Origin: Nocardioides perillae
GTDB taxonomy: Bacteria > Actinomycetota > Actinomycetes > Propionibacteriales > Nocardioidaceae
NCBI RefSeq assembly: GCF_013409425.1
Contig: NZ_JACCAC010000001.1
Coordinates: forward strand, 682,001 to 746,000
DNA: 64,000 nucleotides
Reading direction: 5' to 3'
How positions within the stretch are numbered: position 1 is the stretch's first letter; every line of letters starts with the position of its first letter. The translations under genes were made by a program, and so were the position numbers. Below are positions 7,224-17,300 of the stretch, in pieces. The notes under the pieces are model-generated. The model was given only the letters and a program-made list of their open reading frames with translations, made no database searches and was not told the DNA's origin.

Positions 7224-10200
7224 GTGACCACCACCCCGGCCGCCCCTGCCTCCCGCCCCGTCCCGTCGGACCCGACCGGCGCGTCGGGCGACCCCGAGCT
7301 CGTCGGCCTCGCCGACGAGGTGACCGCCCAGGTCCGCCGCTGGCTCGCGACCTCCGCCGAGCTGCCCGTCGACGCCTCGGCCCAGCACCTCGCGGGCGTG
7401 CTGAAGGACAGCAGGGGCCTCGACTTCACCGTCGGCTTCGTCGACGGCGTCGTGCGCCCCGAGGACCCGCGCGTGGCGGCGCGCAACTTCGCGGTGCTGG
7501 CCCGCGACGTGCCCCGCTTCTTGCCGTGGCACCTGCGGGTCGCGGTGCGCGTCGGCGCGCTGGCCGGCCTGCTGCTGCCCGCGCTCGTCATCCCGGTCGT
7601 GCGCCGCGCGCTGCGCCAGATGGTCGGCCACCTGGTGGTCGACGCGCGCGACCGCCAGCTCGGCCGGGCGCTGGCCCGGATCCGCGAGCGCGACGTGCGG
7701 CTCAACATCAACCTCCTCGGCGAGGCCGTGCTCGGCGAGCGCGAGGCCGCCAAGCGGCTCGAGGGCACCCACCGGCTGCTCGCCCGCGACGACGTCGACT
7801 ACGTCTCGATCAAGGTCTCCTCGACCGTGGCGCCGCACAACCCGTGGGCCTTCGACGAGGCCGTCGAGCACGTCGTCGACCGGCTGCTGCCGCTCTACCG
7901 CCGCGCGGCCGCGGCCAGCCCGCAGAAGTTCGTCAACCTCGACATGGAGGAGTACCGCGACCTCGAGCTGACCACCGCGGTCTTCACCCGCATCCTCGAC
8001 CGCGAGGAGTTCCTCGGCCTGGAGGCCGGCATCGTGCTCCAGGCCTACCTGCCCGACGCCCTCGCCGCGATGGTGCGGCTGCAGGAGTGGTCCGCGGCGC
8101 GGGTCGCCCGCGGTGGCGCGCCGATCAAGGTGCGCGTGGTCAAGGGCGCCAACCTGCCGATGGAGCGCGTCGAGGCCGAGGTGCACGACTGGCCCCTCGC
8201 CACCTGGCACACCAAGCAGGACTCCGACACCCACTACAAGCGCGTGCTGTCCTACGCGCTGAACCCCGAGCGCACCGCCCACGTGCGCATCGGCGTCGCC
8301 GGCCACAACCTCTTCGACGTCGCGTTCGCCTGGATCCTCGCCGGTCGCCGCGGGGTCCGCGACGGCATCGACTTCGAGATGCTGCTGGGCATGGCCCAGG
8401 GCCAGGCGGAGGCCGTCCGCCGCGACGTCGCGGCGGAGGGCGGCTCGCTGCTGCTCTACACGCCGGTCGTGCACCCCCGCGAGTTCGACGTCGCCATCGC
8501 CTACCTCATCCGCCGCCTCGAGGAGGGCGCGAGCCGCGAGAACTTCATGTCCGCGGTCTTCGACCTGCACGAGGACGCGCAGCTCTTCGAGCGCGAGCGG
8601 CAGCGCTTCCTCGCCTCGCTCGTCGCGGTCGACGACGTCGTCCCGCCGCCGCACCGCACCCAGGACCGCCGCACCGAGGACCCCGCCGAGGCCGTCGCCG
8701 GCACCTACCGCGCGACCCCCGACACCGACCCCGCCCTGCCGGGCAACCTGGCGTGGGGCCGCGAGGTCCTCGCCCGGGTGCCGGGCTCCACGCTCGGCGC
8801 CGACCTGGTCGCCGCCCACACCGTGGACTCCGCCGACGCGCTCGAGGGCGTCCTCGCCCGGGCGACCGACCCGGCCGCCGGCGGCGCCTGGGGCCGGCTG
8901 AGCGGTGCGGAGCGCGCGGCGCACCTGCGCCGGGCCGCGGTCGAGCTCGAGCGACGTCGTGGCGCGCTGCTCGAGGTGATGGCCTCGGAGTGCGGCAAGA
9001 CCCTCGACCAGGGCGACCCCGAGGTCTCCGAGGCGGTCGACTTCGCCAACTACTACGCCCACCTCGCCGAGGAGCTCGACGAGGTCGACGGCGCCGAGCA
9101 CCACCCCGTGGGGCTGACCGTCGTCACCCCGCCGTGGAACTTCCCGGTCGCGATCCCGGCTGGCTCGGCGCTCGCGGCGCTGGCGGCGGGGTCCGCGGTG
9201 GTCGTCAAGCCCGCTCCGCAGGCCCAGCGGTGCGGCTCGGTCATGGTCGAGGCGCTGTGGGCCGCGGGCATCCCCGCCGACGCGCTGCAGCTGGTGCACG
9301 TCGAGGAGGGCGACCTCGGCCGCGCGCTCATCGCCGACCCGCGGGTCGAGCGGTTGATCCTCACGGGCGCCTACGACACGGCCGCGCTCTTCCGCTCCTT
9401 CCGCCCCGACCTGCCGCTGCTGGCGGAGACCTCGGGCAAGAACGCCCTCGTCGTCACCCCGAGCGCCGACCTGGACCTCGCGGTCAAGGACCTCGTCGCC
9501 TCCGCCTTCGGCCACGCCGGCCAGAAGTGCTCGGCGGCGTCGCTGGCGATCCTCGTCGGCTCCGTGGCCCGCTCGCGCCGCTTCCGCCAGCAGCTGGTCG
9601 ACGCGGTGACCTCGCTCGAGGTCGGCTACCCCGAGGTCGCCACCACGAAGGTGGGCCCCCTGGTCGAGCCCGCCTCGGGCAAGCTGCTGCGCGCGCTCAC
9701 CACGCTCGGCCCCGGTGAGTCGTGGCTCGTCGAGCCCCGGCAGCTCGACGACACCGGTCGCCTGTGGTCGCCCGGCGTGAAGGAGGGCGTCGTGCGCGGC
9801 TCGGAGTTCCACCTCACCGAGTACTTCGGCCCCGTCCTGGGCCTCATGGTCGCCGCCGACCTCGACGAGGCGGTGACGCTGCAGAACGAGGTCGACTACG
9901 GCCTCACCGCCGGCCTGCACAGCCTCGACCCCGACGAGGTCCGCACCTGGCTCGACCGCGTCGAGGCCGGCAACGTCTACGTCAACCGCGGCACCACCGG
10001 CGCGATCGTGCAGCGCCAGCCCTTCGGCGGCTGGAAGCGGTCGGCGGTGGGTGCGGGCTCGAAGGCCGGCGGCCCGCACTACCTCGTCGGGCTGTCGTCG
10101 TGGACCTCGCGGCCCGCGGGCGCGACCACCGCCCCCCTCGAGCCCGCCCGCGCGCTCCTGGCCGCGGCGGCCGACGCCCTCGGCGAGGACGAGCGGGCCT

Positions 10201-10757
10201 CGGTCGAGCGCGCCCTGCGCTCCGACGCGGCGTACTGGGGCGAGGTGCTGGGCACGCCCGACGACGTGACCGGGCTCGCCGCCGAGCGCAACGTGCTGCG
10301 CCACCTGCCGGTGCCGGTGGTGGTGCGCCACGTCGGCGGCCCGCTCGGCCCGCTGGTGCGGGTGCTCGCCGCGGGGCTCGTGGCCGGCTCCCGGCTGCGG
10401 GCGTCGGTCACCCCCGAGGCGTACGCCGCCCTGCCGGTCGCCCTGCGCGCCGAGCTGTCGGCACGGGGGGTGGCCCTGAGCGCCGAGGACGACTCGGCGT
10501 GGCTGGCCCGCGCGGACGCGCTGGGCCGCGACAGCCACGGTGCCCGGGTGCGCCTGGTCGGCCCTGCCGCGGAGACCGCGGCCGCGGCGCTCGCCCTCGC
10601 GGACGTCGTGGGCACCCGGCCCGAGGTGGCGGTGTGGTCCGGCCCGGTGACCGAGGCCGGTCGCGTCGAGCTGCTGCCCTTCGTGCACGAGCAGGCGATC
10701 AGCATCACCGCGCACCGCTTCGGCACGCCGCACCGGCTCGCCCACGAGGTGCTCTGA
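7224..10757 (+). CDS. putA: Bifunctional proline dehydrogenase / L-glutamate gamma-semialdehyde dehydrogenase
   Basis: Oxidises proline to pyrroline-5-carboxylate with FAD, then the semialdehyde to glutamate with NAD+. The 1177-residue protein has a proline dehydrogenase barrel at about residues 60-450 (VKVSSTVAPHNPWAFDE region, KGANLPMERVEAEVHDWPLA, then HVRIGVAGHNLFD) and an aldehyde dehydrogenase domain at about 540-985. In the latter, TVVTPPWNFPVAIPAG is the cofactor loop, Glu735 is in LLAETSGKN and the catalytic Cys769 is in GHAGQKCSA. The last 190 residues form an extra C-terminal domain seen in long PutA proteins. There is no N-terminal ribbon-helix-helix, so it should not repress itself; the divergent LysR protein probably regulates it. 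A strong hairpin follows the stop. Confidence 0.96.
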   Translation: MTTTPAAPASRPVPSDPTGASGDPELVGLADEVTAQVRRWLATSAELPVDASAQHLAGVLKDSRGLDFTVGFVDGVVRPEDPRVAARNFAVLARDVPRFLPWHLRVAVRVGALAGLLLPALVIPVVRRALRQMVGHLVVDARDRQLGRALARIRERDVRLNINLLGEAVLGEREAAKRLEGTHRLLARDDVDYVSIKVSSTVAPHNPWAFDEAVEHVVDRLLPLYRRAAAASPQKFVNLDMEEYRDLELTTAVFTRILDREEFLGLEAGIVLQAYLPDALAAMVRLQEWSAARVARGGAPIKVRVVKGANLPMERVEAEVHDWPLATWHTKQDSDTHYKRVLSYALNPERTAHVRIGVAGHNLFDVAFAWILAGRRGVRDGIDFEMLLGMAQGQAEAVRRDVAAEGGSLLLYTPVVHPREFDVAIAYLIRRLEEGASRENFMSAVFDLHEDAQLFERERQRFLASLVAVDDVVPPPHRTQDRRTEDPAEAVAGTYRATPDTDPALPGNLAWGREVLARVPGSTLGADLVAAHTVDSADALEGVLARATDPAAGGAWGRLSGAERAAHLRRAAVELERRRGALLEVMASECGKTLDQGDPEVSEAVDFANYYAHLAEELDEVDGAEHHPVGLTVVTPPWNFPVAIPAGSALAALAAGSAVVVKPAPQAQRCGSVMVEALWAAGIPADALQLVHVEEGDLGRALIADPRVERLILTGAYDTAALFRSFRPDLPLLAETSGKNALVVTPSADLDLAVKDLVASAFGHAGQKCSAASLAILVGSVARSRRFRQQLVDAVTSLEVGYPEVATTKVGPLVEPASGKLLRALTTLGPGESWLVEPRQLDDTGRLWSPGVKEGVVRGSEFHLTEYFGPVLGLMVAADLDEAVTLQNEVDYGLTAGLHSLDPDEVRTWLDRVEAGNVYVNRGTTGAIVQRQPFGGWKRSAVGAGSKAGGPHYLVGLSSWTSRPAGATTAPLEPARALLAAAADALGEDERASVERALRSDAAYWGEVLGTPDDVTGLAAERNVLRHLPVPVVVRHVGGPLGPLVRVLAAGLVAGSRLRASVTPEAYAALPVALRAELSARGVALSAEDDSAWLARADALGRDSHGARVRLVGPAAETAAAALALADVVGTRPEVAVWSGPVTEAGRVELLPFVHEQAISITAHRFGTPHRLAHEVL

Positions 10758-10793
10758 CCCGGCGGGGTCCCCGGGCCTCTCCACAGGCCGAGC

Positions 10794-10826
10794 GGAGGGT
10801 CCGCCGACGCTGTCGGCGGACCCTCC
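10794..10826 (+). terminator. putA terminator hairpin
   Basis: A perfect 14-bp inverted repeat (GGAGGGTCCGCCGA at 10794-10807, complement at 10813-10826) with a 5-base loop lies 37 bases after the putA stop. The recC promoter -10 box starts at the next base, so the right arm also supplies recC promoter DNA. Confidence 0.85.
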
Positions 10827-10842
10827 TAGGGTGCTGTGCGTG
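10827..10842 (+). promoter_or_regulatory. Leaderless promoter of recC (-10 TAGGGT)
   Basis: TAGGGT at 10827-10832 is followed by exactly 7 bases and a GTG at 10840, so transcription would begin at the start codon. The same TA-N3-T, 7-base, start-codon spacing recurs before bluB, menB and the acyl-CoA dehydrogenase gene in this window. Confidence 0.6.
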
Positions 10843-13800
10843 GTCCTCCACCTGCACCGCGCCGAGCGCACCGACCTGCTCGCCGACGCCCTCGGCGAGC
10901 TGCTGGCGCGTCCGCTCCCCGACCCCTTCGCCAGCGAGGTCGTCGTGGTGCCCGCGCGTGGGGTCGAGCGGTGGCTGACCCAGCGGCTCTCCCACCGGCT
11001 CGGCGCTGCGCCGGGTGCGGGCGACGGTGTCTGCGCCGGGGTGCGCTTCCTCTCGCCGCGCTCGCTGGTGGGCCTGCTGCTCGAGCGCGACCGCGACGAC
11101 CCGTGGGACCCCGACCGCCTCGTGTGGCCGCTGCTCGAGGTGGTCGACGGCTGCCTCGGCGAGCCCGGCTTCGAGGCGCTCTCGTCGCACCTCGGGCACG
11201 GGGCTGGCGGGCCGGGCGGGCCGGGTGGGGGCGCGGTCGACCCTCGGGCGTCGCGGCGGTGGTCGGTGGCGCGGCGCCTGTCCGGGCTGCTGTCGTCCTA
11301 CGCCGTGCAGCGCCCCCGGCTCGTCGCCGACTGGCGCGCGGGCCTCGACACCGACGGCGCGGGTCGTGCGCTCGACGACGACCTGCGCTGGCAGGCCGAG
11401 CTGTGGCGGCGGCTCGTCGCCGCGGTCGACCACCCCGCGCCCGACGAGCGGCACGCCGCCGCGCTCGCCTCGCTCACCGCCGGCGGCGCGGGCCTCGACC
11501 TGCCGCCGCGGCTCTCGCTCTTCGGCCACACCCGCCTGCCGGAGACGGAGGTCGAGCTGCTGCGCGCCGTGGGCGAGGTGCGCGACGTCCACCTGTGGCT
11601 GCCCCAGGCCTCCACGGCGCTGTGGGAGCAGCTCGCGCCGACCGCCCGGGAGGGCCGGGTGGCGCGGCGCGACGACGCCTCCGCGCTGCTGGTGGGCCAC
11701 CCGCTGCTCGCCTCGCTCGGGCGCGACGCCCGCGAGCTGCGGCGCACCCTCGGGCCGGTGGTCCACGACGAGGCGGTGCCCTCGCCGCCCACCCCCGCCA
11801 CGCTGCTCGGCTGGCTGCAGGCCGACCTGCGGGCCGGGGTCGAGCCGAGCGCCGAGACCCGGGCCGCGCGGGTGCCGGCGGCCGACGACCGCAGCGTGCA
11901 GGTGCACGCCTGCCACGGCCCGGCCCGGCAGGTCGACGTGCTCCGCGAGGTGCTGGTGGGCCTCCTCGAGGACGACCCGACCCTCGAGCCGCGCGACGTG
12001 CTCGTGATGTGCCCCGACATCGAGGGCTACGCCCCCCTGGTCTCCGCCGCGTTCGGGCTCGCGGACCTCTCGACCACCGCGCTGGGCGACGAGGCGGTCG
12101 GCGGGCACGACGCCGTCGCCACGGGGCACCCCGCCCACCGGCTGCGGGTGCGGCTCGCCGACCGGGCGCCCGGCGCGACCAACCCGCTCCTCGTCGTGGC
12201 GGCGACCCTCGTCGAGCTCGCCGGCGGGCGCGTCACCGCCACCGACGTGCTCGACCTCGCCGGCACCGAGCCGGTCCGCCGGCGCTTCGGGCTCGACGAC
12301 GACGACCTCGAGCGGGTGACGGCGTGGGTCGACGAGGCGGCGGTGCGGTGGGGCCTCGACGGCGCCCACCGCGCCGACTACGGCCTCGCCCTCGACGACG
12401 GCACCTGGGCGACCGGTCTGCGGCGGCTGCTGGTCGGCGCGGCGGTCGCGGGCGACGGGCACCGGCAGGTGCGCGGCGTGCTGCCGCTCGACGACGTCGG
12501 CGACGGCGACCTCGAGCTCGTCGGCCGCGTGGGCGAGCTCGTGGCGCGGCTGCAGGCCTTCGTCGAGCGCGCCCGGGAGGCGGTCGGCGTGGGCGAGTGG
12601 GTCGCCGCGCTGCGCGCCGGGATGGCGGGTCTCACCGCCACCGACCCGGGCGAGGCGTGGCAGGCCGCCCAGCTCGAGCGCGAGCTGGCGCGCATGGGTG
12701 CCGGCGGCGAGGGCGAGGGGGTCGGCCCGGCGCTCCGCCAGTCCGACGTGCGCGCGCTGCTGCGGCACCGCCTGGGAGGGCGACCGACGCGGTCCGGCTT
12801 CCGCACCGGCACGCTCACCGTCTGCACGATGGTGCCGATGCGCTCGGTGCCGCACCGGGTGGTGTGCCTGGTCGGGCTCGACGACGACGTCTTCCCCCGC
12901 GGCACCACCGTCGACGGCGACGACGTGCTGGCCCGCAGCCCCCGCACCGGTGAGCGCGACCCGCGATCCGAGGACCGCCAGCTCCTGCTCGACGCCGTCA
13001 CCTCGGCGACCGAGACCCTCGTCGTGACCTACACCGGCCGCGGGGTCCACACCGGGCTCGAGCGCCCGCCCGCCGTGCCCCTCGGCGAGCTCCTCGACGC
13101 CGTCGACCGCACCGCGGCCGACCCCGTGCGCGACCGCGTCGTCGTGCACCACCCGCTGCAGCCCCACGACGAGCAGACGATGCAGCCGGGCCGCCTCGGG
13201 GTCCCCACGCCGTTCACCTTCGACCGCAGCGCGGTCGCCGGCGCCACCGCCGCCCGCGACCCCCGGCCCGCGGAGCCGCTGCTGGTCCGCGAGCCGCTGC
13301 CGGCCCGGGCCGCGGCGGTCCCCGGAGCCGGGCCGGCCCCGGGCGCGGCGTCCGGAGGCGACGACGGCGTCTCGCTCGCCGACCTGCACGACGTGCTCAC
13401 CCACCCCGTGCGCGCCTTCCTGCGCCACCGGCTGCGCATCACGACCGGCCGTGAGCACGAGGAGCTGCGCGACGCGCTGCCGCTCTCGCTCGACCCGCTG
13501 GAGAAGTGGGCGGTCGGCGACCGGCTCGTGCGGGTGGTCCTCGACGGGGCGCCTCCCCAGGAGGCGATGCGCGCCGAGCAGCTGCGCGGGACGCTGCCGC
13601 CCGGTCGTCTCGGGGGCACCCAGCTCGACGAGGTCAAGCGAGAGGTCAAGCCGCTCGTCGAGCACGGCCTCGCGCTGCGCCGCGGCGCCCCGCGCACGGT
13701 CGACGTCGACGTCGTCCTGCGCGACGGTCGGCGGCTCACCGGCACGGTCGGCGACCTCTTCGGCGGCGACCTCGTGCGGGTCGGCTACTCACGCGTCGGC

Positions 13801-14313
13801 GCCCGCCACCGCCTCGCGGCGTGGGTCGACGCGCTCGCCCTGGCCGCCGGCCACCCCGACCACAACTGGACCGCGCACACGGTCGGCAAGCACCGGGGCG
13901 GTGCTCAGCGCGCCCTCGTGCCGCCGCTCGACGACCGCGCGGTCGGCTGGCTCTCCGACCTCGTCGAGGTCGCCGACCGGGCGCTGCGCGAGCCGTTGCC
14001 GCTGCCGCTGCGCACCGGCCTGGCGTGGGCCGAGGAGTTCGCCCACGCCCGCCGCGGCCGCGAGGTCGACCCCGACGCCAAGGGCCGCGCCGAGTGGGAG
14101 ACGCCGCGCTTCGACCAGACCGGCTTCCCCCGCGAGGACGCCGACGCCTGGCACGTGCGCGCGTTCGGCGAGCACGCCCCCTGGTCGTGCCTCACCGGGC
14201 CGCCCCAGCCGCACGACGTCCCCGGCGAGGCGCCCCACCGCCTGGGGCGCTACGCCTGGGCCGTGTGGGGCCCGCTGCTCACCGAGGCCGGGGAGCAGGT
14301 GCGGGCGCTGTGA
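10840..14313 (+). CDS. recC: Exodeoxyribonuclease V gamma subunit RecC
   Basis: The scaffold and Chi-recognition subunit of the RecBCD helicase-nuclease, which processes double-strand breaks for recombination and degrades foreign linear DNA. The 1157-residue protein begins VVLHLHRAERTDLLADALGE, the usual RecC start, and continues with VVVPARGVERWLTQRLSHRLG. It is an inactivated helicase-like protein, so no Walker motifs are expected and none was seen. Further family stretches are RLSLFGHTRLPETEVELL and SVPHRVVCLVGLDDDVFPR. The GTG at 10840 is preferred over the in-frame GTG at 10831 because a -10 box lies 7 bases before it. Its stop overlaps the recB GTG (GTGA). Confidence 0.94.
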   Translation: MVLHLHRAERTDLLADALGELLARPLPDPFASEVVVVPARGVERWLTQRLSHRLGAAPGAGDGVCAGVRFLSPRSLVGLLLERDRDDPWDPDRLVWPLLEVVDGCLGEPGFEALSSHLGHGAGGPGGPGGGAVDPRASRRWSVARRLSGLLSSYAVQRPRLVADWRAGLDTDGAGRALDDDLRWQAELWRRLVAAVDHPAPDERHAAALASLTAGGAGLDLPPRLSLFGHTRLPETEVELLRAVGEVRDVHLWLPQASTALWEQLAPTAREGRVARRDDASALLVGHPLLASLGRDARELRRTLGPVVHDEAVPSPPTPATLLGWLQADLRAGVEPSAETRAARVPAADDRSVQVHACHGPARQVDVLREVLVGLLEDDPTLEPRDVLVMCPDIEGYAPLVSAAFGLADLSTTALGDEAVGGHDAVATGHPAHRLRVRLADRAPGATNPLLVVAATLVELAGGRVTATDVLDLAGTEPVRRRFGLDDDDLERVTAWVDEAAVRWGLDGAHRADYGLALDDGTWATGLRRLLVGAAVAGDGHRQVRGVLPLDDVGDGDLELVGRVGELVARLQAFVERAREAVGVGEWVAALRAGMAGLTATDPGEAWQAAQLERELARMGAGGEGEGVGPALRQSDVRALLRHRLGGRPTRSGFRTGTLTVCTMVPMRSVPHRVVCLVGLDDDVFPRGTTVDGDDVLARSPRTGERDPRSEDRQLLLDAVTSATETLVVTYTGRGVHTGLERPPAVPLGELLDAVDRTAADPVRDRVVVHHPLQPHDEQTMQPGRLGVPTPFTFDRSAVAGATAARDPRPAEPLLVREPLPARAAAVPGAGPAPGAASGGDDGVSLADLHDVLTHPVRAFLRHRLRITTGREHEELRDALPLSLDPLEKWAVGDRLVRVVLDGAPPQEAMRAEQLRGTLPPGRLGGTQLDEVKREVKPLVEHGLALRRGAPRTVDVDVVLRDGRRLTGTVGDLFGGDLVRVGYSRVGARHRLAAWVDALALAAGHPDHNWTAHTVGKHRGGAQRALVPPLDDRAVGWLSDLVEVADRALREPLPLPLRTGLAWAEEFAHARRGREVDPDAKGRAEWETPRFDQTGFPREDADAWHVRAFGEHAPWSCLTGPPQPHDVPGEAPHRLGRYAWAVWGPLLTEAGEQVRAL

Positions 14314-17300
14314 CGCACGAGGAGGGCCCCGTCGTGCCCGTGGGTCCCGTCGCGCCTGTCGATCCGGTCGCGCCGGTCGTGCCCGTCGCGTTCGACGTCA
14401 CCGGGCCGCTCCCGAGCGGCACCACGCTGCTCGAGGCCAGCGCCGGCACCGGCAAGACCTGGACGATCGCGGCGCTCGTCACCCGCTGGGTCGCCGAAGG
14501 CGAGGCGGAGCTCGACGAGATGCTCGTCGTGACCTTCACGCGCGCGGCCAGCCAGGAGCTCCGCGACCGCGTGCGGGCACAGCTCGTCGCGGCCGAGCGG
14601 TGCCTCGGCGAGGTGGTCGACGGGATCCGCGACCTCGACGACGCCGCTGCTCGGGTGGGCGACGACGCGCTGCTGGCCCACCTGCTGCGCGCCGACCACG
14701 CAGCACTGGGTGACCGCCGGCGACGGCTGCGCGCCGCGGTGGGCGGTTTCGACGGCGCGACGATCGCGACCATCCACCAGTTCTGCCAGCTGGTGCTCCG
14801 GGGGCTCGGGGTCGCGGGCGACACCGACGCCGACGCCACGCTCGTCGAGGACCTCGAGGAGCTGCTGACCGAGGTGGTCGACGACCTCTACCTCGCGCGG
14901 TTCGCCGACCTCGACGGCACGCCGCCGTTCGACCGACCCACCGCCCTGCGCCTGGCCCGCGACGTGGTCGCCGACCCGCGGGCGCGCGTCGAGCCGCAGG
15001 CGGCGCTCGAGGCGGCGCCCGACGAGGTCCCGGCGCAGCGGGTGCGGTTCGCGCTCGACGTGCTCGCCGAGCTGGACCGCCGCAAGCGGCGCCTGGGCGT
15101 CCTGTCCTACGACGACCTCCTCGGCCAGCTCGCCGACGCGCTCGCCGCGGCCGACGCGCCCGCCCGTGCACGCATGCGCCACCGCTGGAAGGTCGCTCTC
15201 GTCGACGAGTTCCAGGACACCGACCCGGTGCAGTGGCAGGTCTTCGAGCGCGCCTTCCACGGCGCGGCGACGCTCGTGCTCATCGGTGACCCCAAGCAGG
15301 CCGTCTACGCCTTCCGCGGCGGCGACGTCACCACCTACCTCCGGGCCGCCGAGCTCGCCACGACGCGCGGCACGCTCGCGGTCAACCGGCGCTCCGACGC
15401 GCCGTTGGTCGCCGCGACCACGGCGCTCCTCGGCGGTGCGCAGCTCGGTGACGAGCAGATCGCGGTGCACGACGTCTCCGCCCACCACCGGGAAGCCCGG
15501 TTGCTGGTCGACGACCAGCCGGCACCCCCGCTGCGGCTGCGCGTGGTGCGCCACGAGGAGCTGGGGGTCTCGGCCAAGGCCTGGGTCAAGGTCGACCAGT
15601 GGCGCGAGCACGTCGCGCGCGACCTCGCCCGCGACGTCCGCCGCCAGCTCGGCGACCCGCGGGTGCGCTTCTGCGGCCGTCGGCTGGAGGCGGCCGACGT
15701 GGCGGTCCTGGCGCACACCCGCCGCGACCTGCTGGCCGCGCAGGCTGCGCTCGCCGAGGTCGGCGTGCCGGCGGTCGTCGGCGCCGGCGGCTCGGTCTTT
15801 TCGACGCCGGCCGCCGTCCAGTGGCTGACGCTCCTCGAGGCGCTGGAGCAGCCCCACCGTGCCGACCGGGTGCGCGCCGCGGCGCTCACCGCGTTCGTCG
15901 GGCTCACCGCGGTCGAGGTCGACGCGGGCGGCGACGCCGCAGCCGCAGACGCCCTCACCGACCGCCTCGCCGAGCGGGTGCGGGCCCTCGCGGAGGTCTT
16001 GGCCCAGCGCGGCGTGGCGGCGGTGCTCGAGTGCGCGGTGCTGGCCGGACTGGTGCCGCGGGTCCTCGGCACGGTCGGCGGCGAGCGGCTGCTGACGGAC
16101 CTGCGCCACGTGGGCGAGGCCCTCCACCGGGTCGCGGTCGAGGAGCGGCTCGGCGTGGTCGGCCTGCTCGGCTGGCTGCGCGAGCAGATGGCCGACGACA
16201 AGGTCGAGGTGGCCTCCGAGCGCACCCGCCGTCTCGACTCCGACGCCGCCGCCGTGCAGCTCGTGACCATCCACGGCGCGAAGGGCCTGCAGTACGGCCT
16301 GGTCTACCTCCCCGGCCTGTGGGACCGCTGGGTCGGCGACCGTGGGCCGGACGTCCCGCTCTACCACGACGCCGAGGGCCGCCGCTGCCGCGACGTCGGG
16401 GGCCCTGGCCCGCACCGCGAGGAGTCGCTGCGGCGTCACCGGGCAGAGGAGGCGGGCGAGTCGCTGCGCCTGCTCTACGTCGCCCTCACCCGGGCGCAGT
16501 CGCAGGTCGTGGCGTGGTGGGCGCCGGCGAAGAGCAACACACCGAGTGCACCGCTCCACCGGGTCCTCTTCGGTCGACGCCCCGGCGACCCGGTCGTGCC
16601 CGACACGGTCGCCCTGCCCGACGCCGACCGGCTCGCCAACGCGCTCGCCGGGTGGCGTGACGCCGGGGCGCTGACCCCCGAGCTCGCCGTGCCGGTGGAG
16701 CCCACCGACGAGGCCCCTGTCCGGGACCGCCCACCCCTCGCCGCGCGCGAGGCGCGACGGCGGGTCGACACGGCGTGGCGCCGCACGTCCTACTCCTCGC
16801 TGTCCGCTGCCGCCGGCACCGGCTCGCCGTCCGGCGTCGGGGTCGGCGACGGCGCCGCCGCCGGGGACATCACGGCAGCGGGTCCCGGCGGTCCCGGCGA
16901 CCGGCTGCCACCGCTGAGCGAGCCGGAGGACGCGCCCGAGCTGCGCGACGGTGACGTGCTCGACGCGCCCGACGCGGGTGGCGCGCTCGCCGACGACGGC
17001 CGGCCGCTCACCGCGGTGCCCTCGCCGATGGCCGACCTGCCGGTCGGCGCGACCTTCGGCTCGCTGGTCCACGCCGTGCTCGAGCACGCCGACCCGGCGG
17101 CCGACGACTGGTCCGGCGAGCTGCGTCGCCACCTCGACGAGCAGGCGGTGTGGTGGCCGCTCGACGTCGACCGCGACGCCCTGGTCACGGCCCTGGTCGC
17201 GGCGTGCGACACCCCTCTGGGGCCGCTCGCCGGCGAGCGCACGCTGCGCCAGGTGGGTCTGGACGACCGGCTGCGCGAGATGGAGTTCGAGCTGCCGCTG

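Noticed and set aside
6050..9718. 1222-residue plus-strand reading frame across LysR and putA
   Set aside because: Overlaps two well-supported genes in other frames and has no domain content.
10705..13665. 986-residue minus-strand reading frame opposite recC
   Set aside because: A low-complexity shadow of recC; no recognisable domain and no ribosome-binding site, as expected in GC-rich DNA.
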